Assembly (NCBI GenBank): GCA_016201275.1
Contig: JACQDB010000086.1
Coordinates: 1-64,000, forward strand
Length of the DNA: 64,000 nucleotides
From: Acidobacteriota bacterium
GTDB taxonomy: Bacteria > Acidobacteriota > Blastocatellia > UBA7656
Direction: 5' to 3'
The notes below the pieces were generated by a model. That model was not told where the DNA came from. It made no database searches and was given only the letters and a program-made list of their open reading frames with translations. The position numbers and the translations under genes were made by a program. Shown here piece after piece: positions 43,318 through 52,097 of the stretch (its first letter is position 1; each line of letters starts with the position of its first letter).

Positions 43318-44016
43318 TCAATCGCTATCCGGGTCTTGACCTAATTCGCGCAATCGCGCCGCCAGTTTGTCGGCTCGTTGCACAGCGACTTCTTTTTCCG
43401 TGCGTTCTGTCTCGGCGCGCTCTTTACCGGTGGGAATCAAGTTGCCTTGCTCGTCCGCCCAGCGCAGCCAAGTGGCATGAAAATTTTCATACTCGCCTTC
43501 CCACAATCTCAATCCCAATTTGACTTCAGGAAAATAAGTCAAATCTTCGCGGCTATAGGAGAAGCGCTCCCAACGATACACGCGCAACAACTCGTCGCTG
43601 ATCTGTAGTTCAGGATCGAAGATGACATAATACCCAATGCACATACGCGCATACTTCTTCAACTTCTCGCTGTCTTCTTGACCAACCTGGTTCGACACGA
43701 CTTCAATCACCACATCAGGTGGTTTGCCGTACTCCCACAAAAAATAGGAGCGATGCTCTTTGCCCCACAACTCGTCGGGCAACTCGACATCCAGACTCAA
43801 CAGCGCGTCCGGCACGATGGCAGGATTTTTCGCCATGTAGAAAACCCCGACGTTGGCCATCGCCACAAAGGTTCGGCCATCACCTGGACCCGCCCATGAG
43901 GTGTAGAGCGGTTCGGTCAGCAGGCGTTGCTGCTTTTCGGAAAAGATATTATCCACAGGCTCATCGTCCTCCGTGATTAACGGCTCAAGGTCCGGCGTGA
44001 TTGATGATTGGGACAT
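43318..44016 (-). CDS. Uma2-family (DUF820) putative nuclease
   Basis: A 232-residue protein of the Uma2 family, which has a PD-(D/E)XK nuclease-like fold. GKPPDVVIEVVSNQVGQEDSEKLKKYARMCIGYYVIFDP carries the putative active-site Asp, Glu and Lys. A charged helical tail (GKERAETERTEKEVAVQRADKLAARLRELG) ends the protein as in many members. Uma2 genes are common in multiple copies in cyanobacteria and Acidobacteriota, and activity has rarely been shown. GGGAG 10 bases upstream supports the start at 44016. No antitoxin-like partner adjoins. Confidence 0.85.
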   Translation of the reverse strand: MSQSSITPDLEPLITEDDEPVDNIFSEKQQRLLTEPLYTSWAGPGDGRTFVAMANVGVFYMAKNPAIVPDALLSLDVELPDELWGKEHRSYFLWEYGKPPDVVIEVVSNQVGQEDSEKLKKYARMCIGYYVIFDPELQISDELLRVYRWERFSYSREDLTYFPEVKLGLRLWEGEYENFHATWLRWADEQGNLIPTGKERAETERTEKEVAVQRADKLAARLRELGQDPDSD

Positions 44017-44292
44017 AGTTGCGATTCTCCCTTCGTTGATGCCTTTAGCCAAGCGACTGACCTCGCCTTCGGCCTGCTCAGGGGCTGACGGGCGATTCTT
44101 TTGACACGCTTGCTTTGGTCGTAGGCTTGGGCTATGATGAAACTCATCGTATTAAAGAAAGGAATCGCAATTACGATTAAGCCGAAACACATCGTGGGCA
44201 ATTTCTCACGAATCATCGCCGCCAACGCTACGGCTGGGTGATTCCTCTCAAGGCATCTCCTGCCGTCAAATGGCGCGCTAAGGAGATGTGCT

Positions 44293-44547
44293 ATGACCAA
44301 CCGACAACTACTCCAACACAAAGCAGAAACTCTTACGGAATCGGAAGTCTCCGATTTACTCGACTATCTGAACACCTTGGAATCTGCGCGTGAGCATTCC
44401 CTGAAGCCCAGTTTATTTGATGATGAAATCGTCAGCTTACTTTCCGACAGTATCGAAAACCGTCGCGCCCGCGTCGTCGTTGAATGGGACAAAATTCGAC
44501 GCAAAGCCGATTATCGCGCTGCCAATTTTTCAGCGGCGCACAAATAG
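44293..44547 (+). CDS. Small hypothetical protein, 84 residues
   Basis: MTNRQLLQHKAETLTESEVSDLLDYLNTLES opens the protein, which is mostly alpha-helical and charged. The first helix pair resembles small antitoxin-like proteins of the DUF2281 kind, but no toxin is adjacent, so that is only a suggestion. AAGGAGAT precedes the ATG by six bases, a strong sign that it is translated. It stands alone between Uma2 and the unknown gene pair. Confidence 0.55.
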   Translation: MTNRQLLQHKAETLTESEVSDLLDYLNTLESAREHSLKPSLFDDEIVSLLSDSIENRRARVVVEWDKIRRKADYRAANFSAAHK

Positions 44548-44674
44548 CATCACGCCCAGCTTGAGGCTCAAGGGGAACCCTGACCGGGCAATTTTTTCAA
44601 GCCGCCGTTCGGCTATTGCGCTACCTGTCAGGTTGCTCCACGCCTATCTTTAATTCCAGCGAAGAGGTATCACG

Positions 44675-45916
44675 ATGTCAAATCAGCCCTTGTCTTTTGC
44701 AACCTTGAAACACGCCGATAACCGCAAACGCCAGTTGATCGAATTCGCCACCGTAGGCCCCCTCAAAGAAGATTTTGAACACCAGCGCCAACTGTTTTAC
44801 GAGTTGGCCGAACCCGGCGGCGAACACGAAGAGCAGAGTTTGCTGGAATGGTTTCTCTACGATTGGGTTGATGATTACGGCGAGGGCGTCATAGATCACT
44901 TCGTAGATTCGCACGACGATTTAAGCGAAGCCGACGAGACCATGTTGCTGGAATGGATGGCTTCGGTAAACAGCGTCTTTGAAATCAAAGCGGTCAAGAA
45001 GGGGCAGATTTCGTTACACGACTTGGACAGCGAAGAAGTTTTTTCCGTCGCCCTGCTTTCCGAGATTACAGATTTGCCGTTCAAAAAAGGGCAATTTATC
45101 GCGGCGCGGTTGTTGCCGCTCGGCGACACCTTCATCTTCGCCGGTGCCCAATACCTGATGCCCGACCGCAAAGCGGCGCTGGAAGTTTTAGCCATGCGGC
45201 AATCACTCGAAGATTGGGAGTCGTCCGAAGAACTGCTACAGGTGCAGCAGGAACAGCGCCAAGCCTTCATCGAATTGTTCGGCAGCGATGAAGTGTCTAT
45301 GGATGCCAAACAGATTCCTTCAATGATTGGCCGCTTCCAACGCTACATACTGCTGGAACGCAAGGATGCCGAAACCGGTAAGACCGCTGCTGAATTGTAC
45401 CAGGAAGAGTGCGGAGACGAGATGAGTTTGCCGGAAATTCCGCCGCTTCCCCAAGAGCTTGCCGAAGCCGGTGAAGTGACGATTCTGTGCGATGAATTCG
45501 ATGGCATCGTTATTCTTCCCGACTATCAAAAATTCAAACAGGTCTTTGCAAGCCTAGATGTAGATGCGGAGATTCCCGATTGGCAGGATTTGTTGTGGGA
45601 TTATATCGAAGACCCCAGCATTCCTATCGTCGCCTTCGAGCGCGTCGCCGAAACTCACCCTGAACAGGTCGAAAAAATGATGCGCCTGTTGCTTGAAGAC
45701 GAGACCTTTTCCATAGAGCATCTGTACGCCGCTCTGCTGCATTACAAACAACCGGTTGACGGCATCGAGGACATGGAAGACGAAGAATTGTTATGGGATT
45801 TATTTGATAGCGGCGAGGCCACCAAAGCCGACACCATCGAACCCAACACCAATGGCAAGCCGCTCTCGAATGTCATAGATTTTTCCAGCAAATCTAGCTC
45901 CGCCAAGAAACCATGA
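44675..45916 (+). CDS. Unknown acidic protein, first of a coupled pair
   Basis: A 413-residue, strongly acidic soluble protein without signal peptide or membrane segment. Readable segments are LLEWFLYDWVDDYGEGVIDHFV, LPFKKGQFIAARLLPLGDTFIFAGAQYLMP and DGIVILPDYQKFKQVF. It gives the impression of several helical units with an SH3- or OB-like strand region near residues 105-170. I do not recognise a family. The stop overlaps the next ATG by four bases (ATGA at 45913-45916), so the two are translationally coupled and likely work together. AGAGGT precedes the start. Confidence 0.78.
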   Translation: MSNQPLSFATLKHADNRKRQLIEFATVGPLKEDFEHQRQLFYELAEPGGEHEEQSLLEWFLYDWVDDYGEGVIDHFVDSHDDLSEADETMLLEWMASVNSVFEIKAVKKGQISLHDLDSEEVFSVALLSEITDLPFKKGQFIAARLLPLGDTFIFAGAQYLMPDRKAALEVLAMRQSLEDWESSEELLQVQQEQRQAFIELFGSDEVSMDAKQIPSMIGRFQRYILLERKDAETGKTAAELYQEECGDEMSLPEIPPLPQELAEAGEVTILCDEFDGIVILPDYQKFKQVFASLDVDAEIPDWQDLLWDYIEDPSIPIVAFERVAETHPEQVEKMMRLLLEDETFSIEHLYAALLHYKQPVDGIEDMEDEELLWDLFDSGEATKADTIEPNTNGKPLSNVIDFSSKSSSAKKP

Positions 45917-46710
45917 AACTCCTTGAGGCGACAGCAGCATTCCTTGAGCAGGAGCGGTCACGACACAGCAACGCGGTGCTCATGCACGAGCAAAACCCTG
46001 TCGCGGTTGCTTCAAGTCCGGCGGCTTCATCGGTCAACCAAAGCGATAGCCGCGCCCTGGCGGATTCCTTAGCCTTGTTGGCCATGCCGCTTGCAGAGTT
46101 CTCTATTGACGAAATCACTCCCGCAAAATGGCGCGACTTTCTCTCGCGCTGGTATCTGGAAGAAGTCATCACGCGCTCGACGGTTGAGCAACCGGCAAAG
46201 GCTTTGCCCGAGGCGCGAACTTTGATTGCCGCGCTTAGAAAATTTTTTCGCTGGCTCGACACATCCTCGGCGGCATCGCCTGGGCTGGAAAACGCGGCGC
46301 TGGCAAAACAACGAATCGTTGTTTTACAAAGCCTGGAACAAACGCTGCCCGGCGCTATTGCAATCACTCAGATGCTGGGTCAGGCCCTAGCCAGTCAGCG
46401 CGGCGCTTTTACGTTTGCCGAATTTCTTACCTCCTTTGAAGAAGGCGGTCACAGCGCCTACGACATTGGCAATCAAGCTGGCGCGGTCAATGCGCTCGAA
46501 GGCTATTTCAAAGTGCTGCGCGTTGATGGCGCACAAGTCGAGGCCGAAGAACTGATCAGCGAAGAGCGCGTGTGGCCGATCATCTTTCCTGAAGCCGTCG
46601 CGCCATTGCTCGATGCCCCGTACATCATCAACCTCGAATTGCTCCGCCAACAAGACCGTTGGCACATCATCAACTGCGGCTTTGCGTATCCGCCCGATAC
46701 GGAAATGTAG
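45913..46710 (+). CDS. Unknown protein, second of a coupled pair
   Basis: A 265-residue soluble protein. The N-terminal 130 residues include ITPAKWRDFLSRWYLEEVITRSTVEQ and ARTLIAALRKFFRWLD, which recall the core-binding helical domain of tyrosine recombinases; no catalytic domain follows, so this is not an integrase. The C-terminal half has LEGYFKVLRVDGAQVEAEELISEERVWPIIFPEAVAPLL. No family is recognised. It overlaps the upstream acidic protein gene by four bases, and a role with that protein is the best inference. Confidence 0.76.
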   Translation: MKLLEATAAFLEQERSRHSNAVLMHEQNPVAVASSPAASSVNQSDSRALADSLALLAMPLAEFSIDEITPAKWRDFLSRWYLEEVITRSTVEQPAKALPEARTLIAALRKFFRWLDTSSAASPGLENAALAKQRIVVLQSLEQTLPGAIAITQMLGQALASQRGAFTFAEFLTSFEEGGHSAYDIGNQAGAVNALEGYFKVLRVDGAQVEAEELISEERVWPIIFPEAVAPLLDAPYIINLELLRQQDRWHIINCGFAYPPDTEM

Positions 46711-46894
46711 TAGCGTGATTCACCGTTTATGCGGGATGAAAAAAAGTTGCGCCCAGTCTGCAACCCCAATGGCGCTGCCTACGATTTGAATGGCGACCAA
46801 ATTTCGTGAGCGCGAAAAACGCTTCGCGGCCTGCATTCCGCAACGCTGTGAGGTCTGGCAAACCACTGTACTAAATTTTCACGTAGAGGGAACC

Positions 46895-47299
46895 ATGCTA
46901 AAAAACTTTTATCTCTACCTGCTGACCATACCGATCTTTCTGGCCTGTGACGTTCTCTGGTTGGGTTTCGTAGCCAGAGATTTTTATCGCCAGCAACTTG
47001 GCTATCTGATGCGCCCGGAGGCCAACTGGACAGCGGCATTGATCTTCTATCTGGTCTTCATTGCCGGACTGTTGACCTTTGGCATTCTTCCGGCGCTGGA
47101 AAAAGATTCATTCGCTTATGCGGTGATTTACGGCGGCTTGTTCGGCTTTTTCTGTTATGCGACGTTTGATTTGACCGGCCTTGCGGTCCTTCGGGATTTC
47201 CCTTTGAAGATGGCGCTGGCGGATATGCTCTGGGGCATAGTGCTTTCCGGTGTGGTCTCGGCGGCGAGTTTTTTCATCGGCAGGAAATTGATTTTCTAA
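46895..47299 (+). CDS. DUF2177-family membrane protein
   Basis: A 134-residue protein with about four membrane helices (near 5-24, 43-64, 71-92 and 107-130). The text IPIFLACDVLWLGFVARDFYRQQLGYLM at the N-terminus and YGGLFGFFCYATFDLTGLAVLRDFPL in the middle match DUF2177. The family has no known function. The start at 46895 has AGAGGGA six bases upstream. The gene converges on the nitrilase gene with only 39 bases between. Confidence 0.88.
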   Translation: MLKNFYLYLLTIPIFLACDVLWLGFVARDFYRQQLGYLMRPEANWTAALIFYLVFIAGLLTFGILPALEKDSFAYAVIYGGLFGFFCYATFDLTGLAVLRDFPLKMALADMLWGIVLSGVVSAASFFIGRKLIF

Positions 47300-47338
47300 A
47301 ACGAAGACGTTGTTTACGCAGCCCGCTTCACCACTTCA

Positions 47339-48259
47339 CTACGCCTTAATCTTCACGTCGAAAATATCGGGGCGCGAATAATGCCCGGTCACATCAAGTG
47401 CCAGGCGCTCTTCGGCTAGGCGCGACAAATCTAAATCGGCAGTCAATATGGTTTCTTCGTTGAACACGGGACCAGCAAGCACAGTCCCGTCGGGCGCGAT
47501 AATCGCGCTGCCGCCATTCAAAATCAACGTCTCAGGATTTTCTTTGAGTGCGGCAATCGGCTCCAAGCTTTCCGGCAATTCTTTGGCTTTCATAATCGCG
47601 CCGCTGGCGATGACATAACAACGCCCTTCAAAAGCATAGTGACGACTCGCCACTAAATTCATCTCTTTGACCTGCGGCCAAGCGGCGATGTGTATGTCTT
47701 CGCCCGAAGTGTGCAGGGCGTGGCGAGCAAGTGGCATCCAATGTTCCCAACAAATCAAACCGCCTATGCGCCCGGCTGTGGTGTCCACAGCTTTCAAACT
47801 TGCGCCATCACCTGTGCCCCAAACCATGCGCTCCGTGTAAGTCGGCATGATTTTTCGATGCGCCTTCACCAACGTGCCATCGGCAACAAACGTCAGCATG
47901 GTGTTGTAGAGCGTGCCGCGCCCAGCGCCTTCTGTGACGCGCTCGTTGATGCTCATGTTCAAAACGACTTGATGCTCTCTGGCCATCTCGCTCAACGCCT
48001 CAACCGTGGGACTCGGAATCGCTACGCTGTTTTCCATCAAGCGCGCATAGACTTTTTTAACCGGCGCATAATCCCACAGCGCTACGTCTCGACAACAATC
48101 GAGCCACGCCGGATAACCCGGCAACCAGGTTTCGGGAAAGACTATGAGATGCGCGCCCAGCGTTGCCGCTTCGTGGATCAGCTTGCGGGCTTTTTCGAGC
48201 GATGCCGGTAAATTCAGATAGACCGGCGCGGCTTGTACGGCGGCAACTTTTACGATCAT
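47339..48259 (-). CDS. Nitrilase/carbon-nitrogen hydrolase
   Basis: A 306-residue enzyme of the nitrilase superfamily with the full triad: Glu43 (FPETWLPGYPAW), Lys136 (AHRKIMPTYTER) and Cys170 (GGLICWEHWMP). CWEHW is the form found in true nitrilases and cyanide-degrading enzymes rather than amidases, so hydrolysis of an organic nitrile to the carboxylic acid is likely. The start at 48259 fits the family (MIVKVAAVQAAPVYLN) and has GAGGA nine bases before. It is monocistronic. Confidence 0.9.
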   Translation of the reverse strand: MIVKVAAVQAAPVYLNLPASLEKARKLIHEAATLGAHLIVFPETWLPGYPAWLDCCRDVALWDYAPVKKVYARLMENSVAIPSPTVEALSEMAREHQVVLNMSINERVTEGAGRGTLYNTMLTFVADGTLVKAHRKIMPTYTERMVWGTGDGASLKAVDTTAGRIGGLICWEHWMPLARHALHTSGEDIHIAAWPQVKEMNLVASRHYAFEGRCYVIASGAIMKAKELPESLEPIAALKENPETLILNGGSAIIAPDGTVLAGPVFNEETILTADLDLSRLAEERLALDVTGHYSRPDIFDVKIKA

Positions 48260-48503
48260 CGAAGAAAATCCTCGCAATGAAATTTCTGGCTCTCCGGTAT
48301 TGTGCGTGAAGATTCGCTAACGTCAACAACGATTTCACCTCACCACGAAGACCACGAAACACCGAAGTCTTATAGCGAATTTCCTTTTCCTACGACCATC
48401 TCTTAATCAATCGCACGCAGCTACAACCCGCTATAAAACCTCTACCGCACCTTCGTAAACTTCCGGTGCTTCGTGGTTGAGAAACTGATTTTGTTTTTAA
48501 ACC

Positions 48504-48659
48504 TTAGATATTGTATGTCAAGGCGGTGTACACCTCAATATGTTGAGTGTCTTCACGGAAGTTGCCAGCGAACTGAATTTCTGCAAATCCCCAAATCGTA
48601 GCCGCATCGAAGCCATGTAGAAGCGTCGTCAAATAGTCTGCACCATTGGCTATGGGCAT
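48504..48659 (-). pseudogene. Possible gene remnant, 51 codons
   Basis: An open frame from ATG at 48659 to TAA at 48504 encodes PIANGADYLTTLLHGFDAAT and then WGFAEIQFAGNFREDTQHIE. The amino-acid composition and codon use look like a real protein C-terminus, while the upstream side ends at an in-frame stop after 11 codons and there is no ribosome-binding site. It is probably a decayed fragment in the 549-bp gap between the nitrilase and the transglutaminase-like gene. No parent family is recognised. The rest of the gap shows nothing. Confidence 0.3.
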
Positions 48660-48808
48660 CTGCAAGAATCCTACCGCTTGCAATTTTCGTTAGTGGGGCA
48701 AGGCGGAACGCCAAACTCCTTCTCTCCTGATTGCTCCACTACTCTATTTCTAAGCGGGCGGCGTTCTTACTTTTGCTTTTTGTCTTTTGCCTTTCTGGTG
48801 AGCGCCGG

Positions 48809-50818
48809 TTATTCAAAAACAACCTCTTTCAAATCGTCAAAGGCGGAGACCGCTTCACTGCTTGAAGGTTTTTGCACATATTGCATGGCGCTGAAGATAC
48901 CGGCATTCTCGACGATGGTTTCGCCGATGCGAAAACCGGCGAGGGTGGATTCGGCGATCATCCAGGTCTGGCCATCGCGGGTGAACGACAGGCCATTGAG
49001 ATTTTCGAAACGGCCTTGTCGCACCGCTACAGTGATATGCTCGTTGTAATAAACCAACCGATAATCTTCGCCTATCTGTTCCAGCAGCGAGGCCAGCAAA
49101 ATGGATTTGCTGCTGCAATCGCCGCGCCGGGTCAGCAGGGTTTCATCCGGTCTTTTCAAAATTTCGCCTTTGAATTTGGCCTCCGCTTCATCGTAAGCGA
49201 TCTCCTGCGAAACGAAATCCACCAACTTCTGAATGCGGCTTTCGCGCAGTCCACCCATATCAGTGGCGCTGGCGCTGGCGGTGAGCGCGGCAGCCAGACG
49301 AGTCAAAGATGGTTCGTTGGCACGCGCCACAAAGGCTCCGTGATTGCCAAAGACATTCAGTTGATTGTGAGTCTTATCCTTCGAGAAGATTCGCATATGT
49401 CCGCCATACACGCTCTGATCGGTCATGAAGTTCGAGAGTTCCTGTATGGAGAGGCGATAGGTAGCTCTGGCATACTTCATTTCTATATAGCTATATGGGT
49501 TGATGCGTATATTTTCAGCGGGAATCATCAGCGGCGATTTGTTCGCCCAATTGACGGTTGTCAAGCGGTAATAAGCCGACTCTCTTTTTCTGGCGGCCTC
49601 GCCATAAGTTGTACGCGTCGGGTCATAAGCATAATCGGAAACTGCTCGTTGCAGATTATTCGCACCGGCATCGGCAGTATTCGCTAATAAAAACAGCACT
49701 TCGCCTTTGTCCTGGTCGTAAGCGATTTCATCAACCCCGACAAAAAGTTGTTTCCGCATCTCGTCATAGCCGAATCTGGGGTCGCGGTCTTTGCCCAGAT
49801 ACACCAAGAGATTTTCGCGCATCCCGGCGACAGAATTGGGGTCTCGATTCGGCACCTTCAGATACTTGACCTTGAGCGCTTGTTCGCCGATGGTCTCCAA
49901 TCGCTGTTTGTTGAGCAGCCCACGAATGGCAAAGAGAAAAATGCCAGCGCCAATCACCAAGACCGCCAGCACAATTTTCAGCTTGGCACCGAGCGACGAT
50001 GACGCGGTAGAAAATTTTGGCGGCGGCACAAAGGGCGCATAAGGCATACCGACGCGCCCCTGCGGAGCGTAAGGGTAGTGGCCTGGATAAGCCGTTGGAT
50101 ATGACCCCGGATAAACCGGCGGCGCATACGGATTGAACGCTTGCCCGTTGGCATAGGCTCCCGGCGCAGGAGGTTGGCCTTGATACGCTTGAGGACCGCT
50201 GAAGCCCTGTGGATTCGCATACCGCCGTGGTTGTGAGTCGGCTTGCGGATTCGCATACGGCGCGGCATTTGGCGGCGGCGGTTGCTGACGGTACGGCAAA
50301 TGATAATGCGCCGCTTGCGGATTTGCATACGGCACGCCAGTCGGCGGCGCTTGATGATAAGGCGAACCATTCATCGGCACGGATGGATTCGTATTTGCCG
50401 AACCATTCATCGGCGCAGGTTGATTAGCGTTCGGGTAGCCATTCATTGGCGCGGATGGATTTTGATATGGCGGTTGTGATGATTGAGCATTCGGCGCTAA
50501 CGGATAAACGCGAGGGTCTGGCGGTGGCGCAGGCCAATGATTTTGCGGCGCGGCTGGCTGCGAATACGGCGCGTGATTGGGCGATGCCAATGGCTGCGAA
50601 TACGACGCGTGATTTTGCGGCGGCGCAACTGCAAGCGGTGATGAATGATTCATCTGCGCTTGTGGCGGCAAACTCGGCGACAAGCGCTCCGGCAAACTTG
50701 GTGAATTGACAGGCGGTCGAGGCGCTTGCAGGGGCGTCTTGACCGGCGCGCTACATCTCCGGCACACACAAGCGGTGTCCCAATTTACTAACCCGCAAGA
50801 GCCACACTTAATGCTCAT
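48809..50818 (-). CDS. Zinc-ribbon, disordered, TM, transglutaminase-like protein
   Basis: A 669-residue multidomain protein. Residues 5-22 form a RanBP2/DZR-like zinc ribbon (CGSCGLVNWDTACVCRRC). Residues about 30-270 are a Pro/Gln/Asn/Tyr/Ala-rich low-complexity region with repeated PYANPQA, APMNG and NHAPYSQP units. One membrane helix lies at about 283-302 (KIVLAVLVIGAGIFLFAI). The outer part ends in a transglutaminase-like core: Cys568 in RRGDCSSKSILLASLL, His594 in NEHITVAV and Glu623 in WMIAEST, where an Asp is usual. Peptidase, amidase or cross-linking activity are possible. GGAG precedes the ATG. Confidence 0.85.
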   Translation of the reverse strand: MSIKCGSCGLVNWDTACVCRRCSAPVKTPLQAPRPPVNSPSLPERLSPSLPPQAQMNHSSPLAVAPPQNHASYSQPLASPNHAPYSQPAAPQNHWPAPPPDPRVYPLAPNAQSSQPPYQNPSAPMNGYPNANQPAPMNGSANTNPSVPMNGSPYHQAPPTGVPYANPQAAHYHLPYRQQPPPPNAAPYANPQADSQPRRYANPQGFSGPQAYQGQPPAPGAYANGQAFNPYAPPVYPGSYPTAYPGHYPYAPQGRVGMPYAPFVPPPKFSTASSSLGAKLKIVLAVLVIGAGIFLFAIRGLLNKQRLETIGEQALKVKYLKVPNRDPNSVAGMRENLLVYLGKDRDPRFGYDEMRKQLFVGVDEIAYDQDKGEVLFLLANTADAGANNLQRAVSDYAYDPTRTTYGEAARKRESAYYRLTTVNWANKSPLMIPAENIRINPYSYIEMKYARATYRLSIQELSNFMTDQSVYGGHMRIFSKDKTHNQLNVFGNHGAFVARANEPSLTRLAAALTASASATDMGGLRESRIQKLVDFVSQEIAYDEAEAKFKGEILKRPDETLLTRRGDCSSKSILLASLLEQIGEDYRLVYYNEHITVAVRQGRFENLNGLSFTRDGQTWMIAESTLAGFRIGETIVENAGIFSAMQYVQKPSSSEAVSAFDDLKEVVFE

Positions 50819-51136
50819 CGAAATCTCCGCATAAACGAATTTTCACTACTTGATTTTGATAGCGCAGAAAGACTTTTTCATTGTAAGTCGCCGAGGCCGT
50901 ATGTAAACAGTAATCTTTGGTTGCCGCGCTCGATCCATGCCCGATAAAAATGCCGCCAACGCAACGCCCCGCAAGGGAACAAACGACGAGAGAATTCGGG
51001 CATCATGGATCGCGGAAAAAATTATCCAGAGGAAACGGTTGCGCCGCCGCCTGGCCCACTTTTGGATTTCCAGCTTTGGTTGTACACTAACGGCAAAACC
51101 AATTTTCAAGCAACGCTACAAGGAGGCCGCATCACC
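50819..51136. other. Divergent spacer without recognised sites
   Basis: A 318-bp gap between two divergent genes. Both promoters should lie here, but no convincing -35/-10 pair stands out. No repeat is seen. Confidence 0.4.
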
Positions 51137-51901
51137 ATGCACGAATGGCTAGAAGAACGAAGTCGCGCCTTGCGGGAATTTTTCCAAGTCGCTGAAGACA
51201 CCCAATGGCTGTCGCCGGAGGCCGTGATTCCTGAAATCACCGACAAAATTGCCGAGCATTTGCAGCACCACAATATTGAATGGCACATCATTCCTACAGA
51301 CCAAGCGGTGCCTTTCGATGCTCGATATATTGCCCGAATGTATCCCATGTGCGGACGTGATTTTGCCCGCGCAGTCGGTCATAAAAACAGTTGTCAACAA
51401 GCCTTGAACATTGGTCATCATCGCCATCAAGGCTTGATTGTCGGCGTCGAAACCACGCCCAAGCCGCATTACCTGCCACAGAATCGGCAATACTACGGCT
51501 CGCCTTACGGCCTAGATTCGACGCTTGATCCGTTCGTTGATTATTTCGGACGCGCTGGTTTTACCAACAGTACGCGCTTTGCTCACGACTACAAATCGTT
51601 GCGCGACTTGTTGGCCTTAATCAACGAAGACTGGCGCAACCGTTCGATGATGCCGCAGGGTTTTCGTTTGACGATTTGTCCGCCCGCCATCTTCAACCTG
51701 ATTGGCAACGTCTTTCATCGAGAGTGGAGCGCAACCGAAAGTCAGGAATTGGGCGCTTATCGTGACGAGCAGGGCAACGCCAAATGTTACGCCATCGGTT
51801 GCAACGCGCTCAACGATTTTTCCTATGTGCGCCACATCGAAACCAATTCCGACTGGACGTACCTGGGCTTTCGCATAGTGCTGGTGCCGGACTTTGTGTA
51901 A
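51137..51901 (+). CDS. Unknown soluble protein, 254 residues
   Basis: MHEWLEERSRALREFFQVAED opens the product. Later segments are MYPMCGRDFARAVGHKNSC, GHHRHQGLIVGVETTPKPHYLP, FRLTICPPAIFNLIGNVF and FRIVLVPDFV. It is rich in His (about 15) and Tyr and has five Cys, without a signal peptide. A possible metal site involves CGRDFARAVGHKNSC and the GHHRHQG cluster. No family is recognised. AAGGAGG 10 bases before the ATG at 51137 fixes the start. The upstream gene is divergent, and a short-word repeat region follows. Confidence 0.72.
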   Translation: MHEWLEERSRALREFFQVAEDTQWLSPEAVIPEITDKIAEHLQHHNIEWHIIPTDQAVPFDARYIARMYPMCGRDFARAVGHKNSCQQALNIGHHRHQGLIVGVETTPKPHYLPQNRQYYGSPYGLDSTLDPFVDYFGRAGFTNSTRFAHDYKSLRDLLALINEDWRNRSMMPQGFRLTICPPAIFNLIGNVFHREWSATESQELGAYRDEQGNAKCYAIGCNALNDFSYVRHIETNSDWTYLGFRIVLVPDFV

Positions 51902-51904
51902 CGA

Positions 51905-52097
51905 ATGCGGCTGATGAATTGCGGATGGCAGAATGCGGATGGCGGATTGTTGGCAACGCGAATCCATCATCGGCTTTCCGCAATTCATCATTCGCAATTC
52001 GCCATCTGCAATTCATTAGCCGCAATTCGCCATCTGCAACTCGCATTTTGCCATCCATAATCCGCCATCTGCAATCCGCAATCCGCAATCCGCAATC
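51905..52097. repeat. Degenerate word-repeat region (GCGGAT/ATCCGC)
   Basis: About 190 bp consist almost wholly of the words TGCGGATGGC on the left and their complements CCATCTGCAAT and CCGCAATC on the right, including a tandem CCGCAAT run at 52076-52097. The two halves can pair into a long imperfect hairpin. It overlaps the last bases of the FAD oxidoreductase gene. Confidence 0.75.

Noticed and set aside
44134-44241. 34-codon frame MKLIVLKKGIAITIKPKH
   Set aside because: Too short to support without homologues, no clear ribosome-binding site, and the amino-acid text matches nothing known.
45913-46710. Tyrosine recombinase
   Set aside because: Only the helical N-terminal part is reminiscent; the catalytic R-H-R-Y residues are missing and there are no attachment sites.
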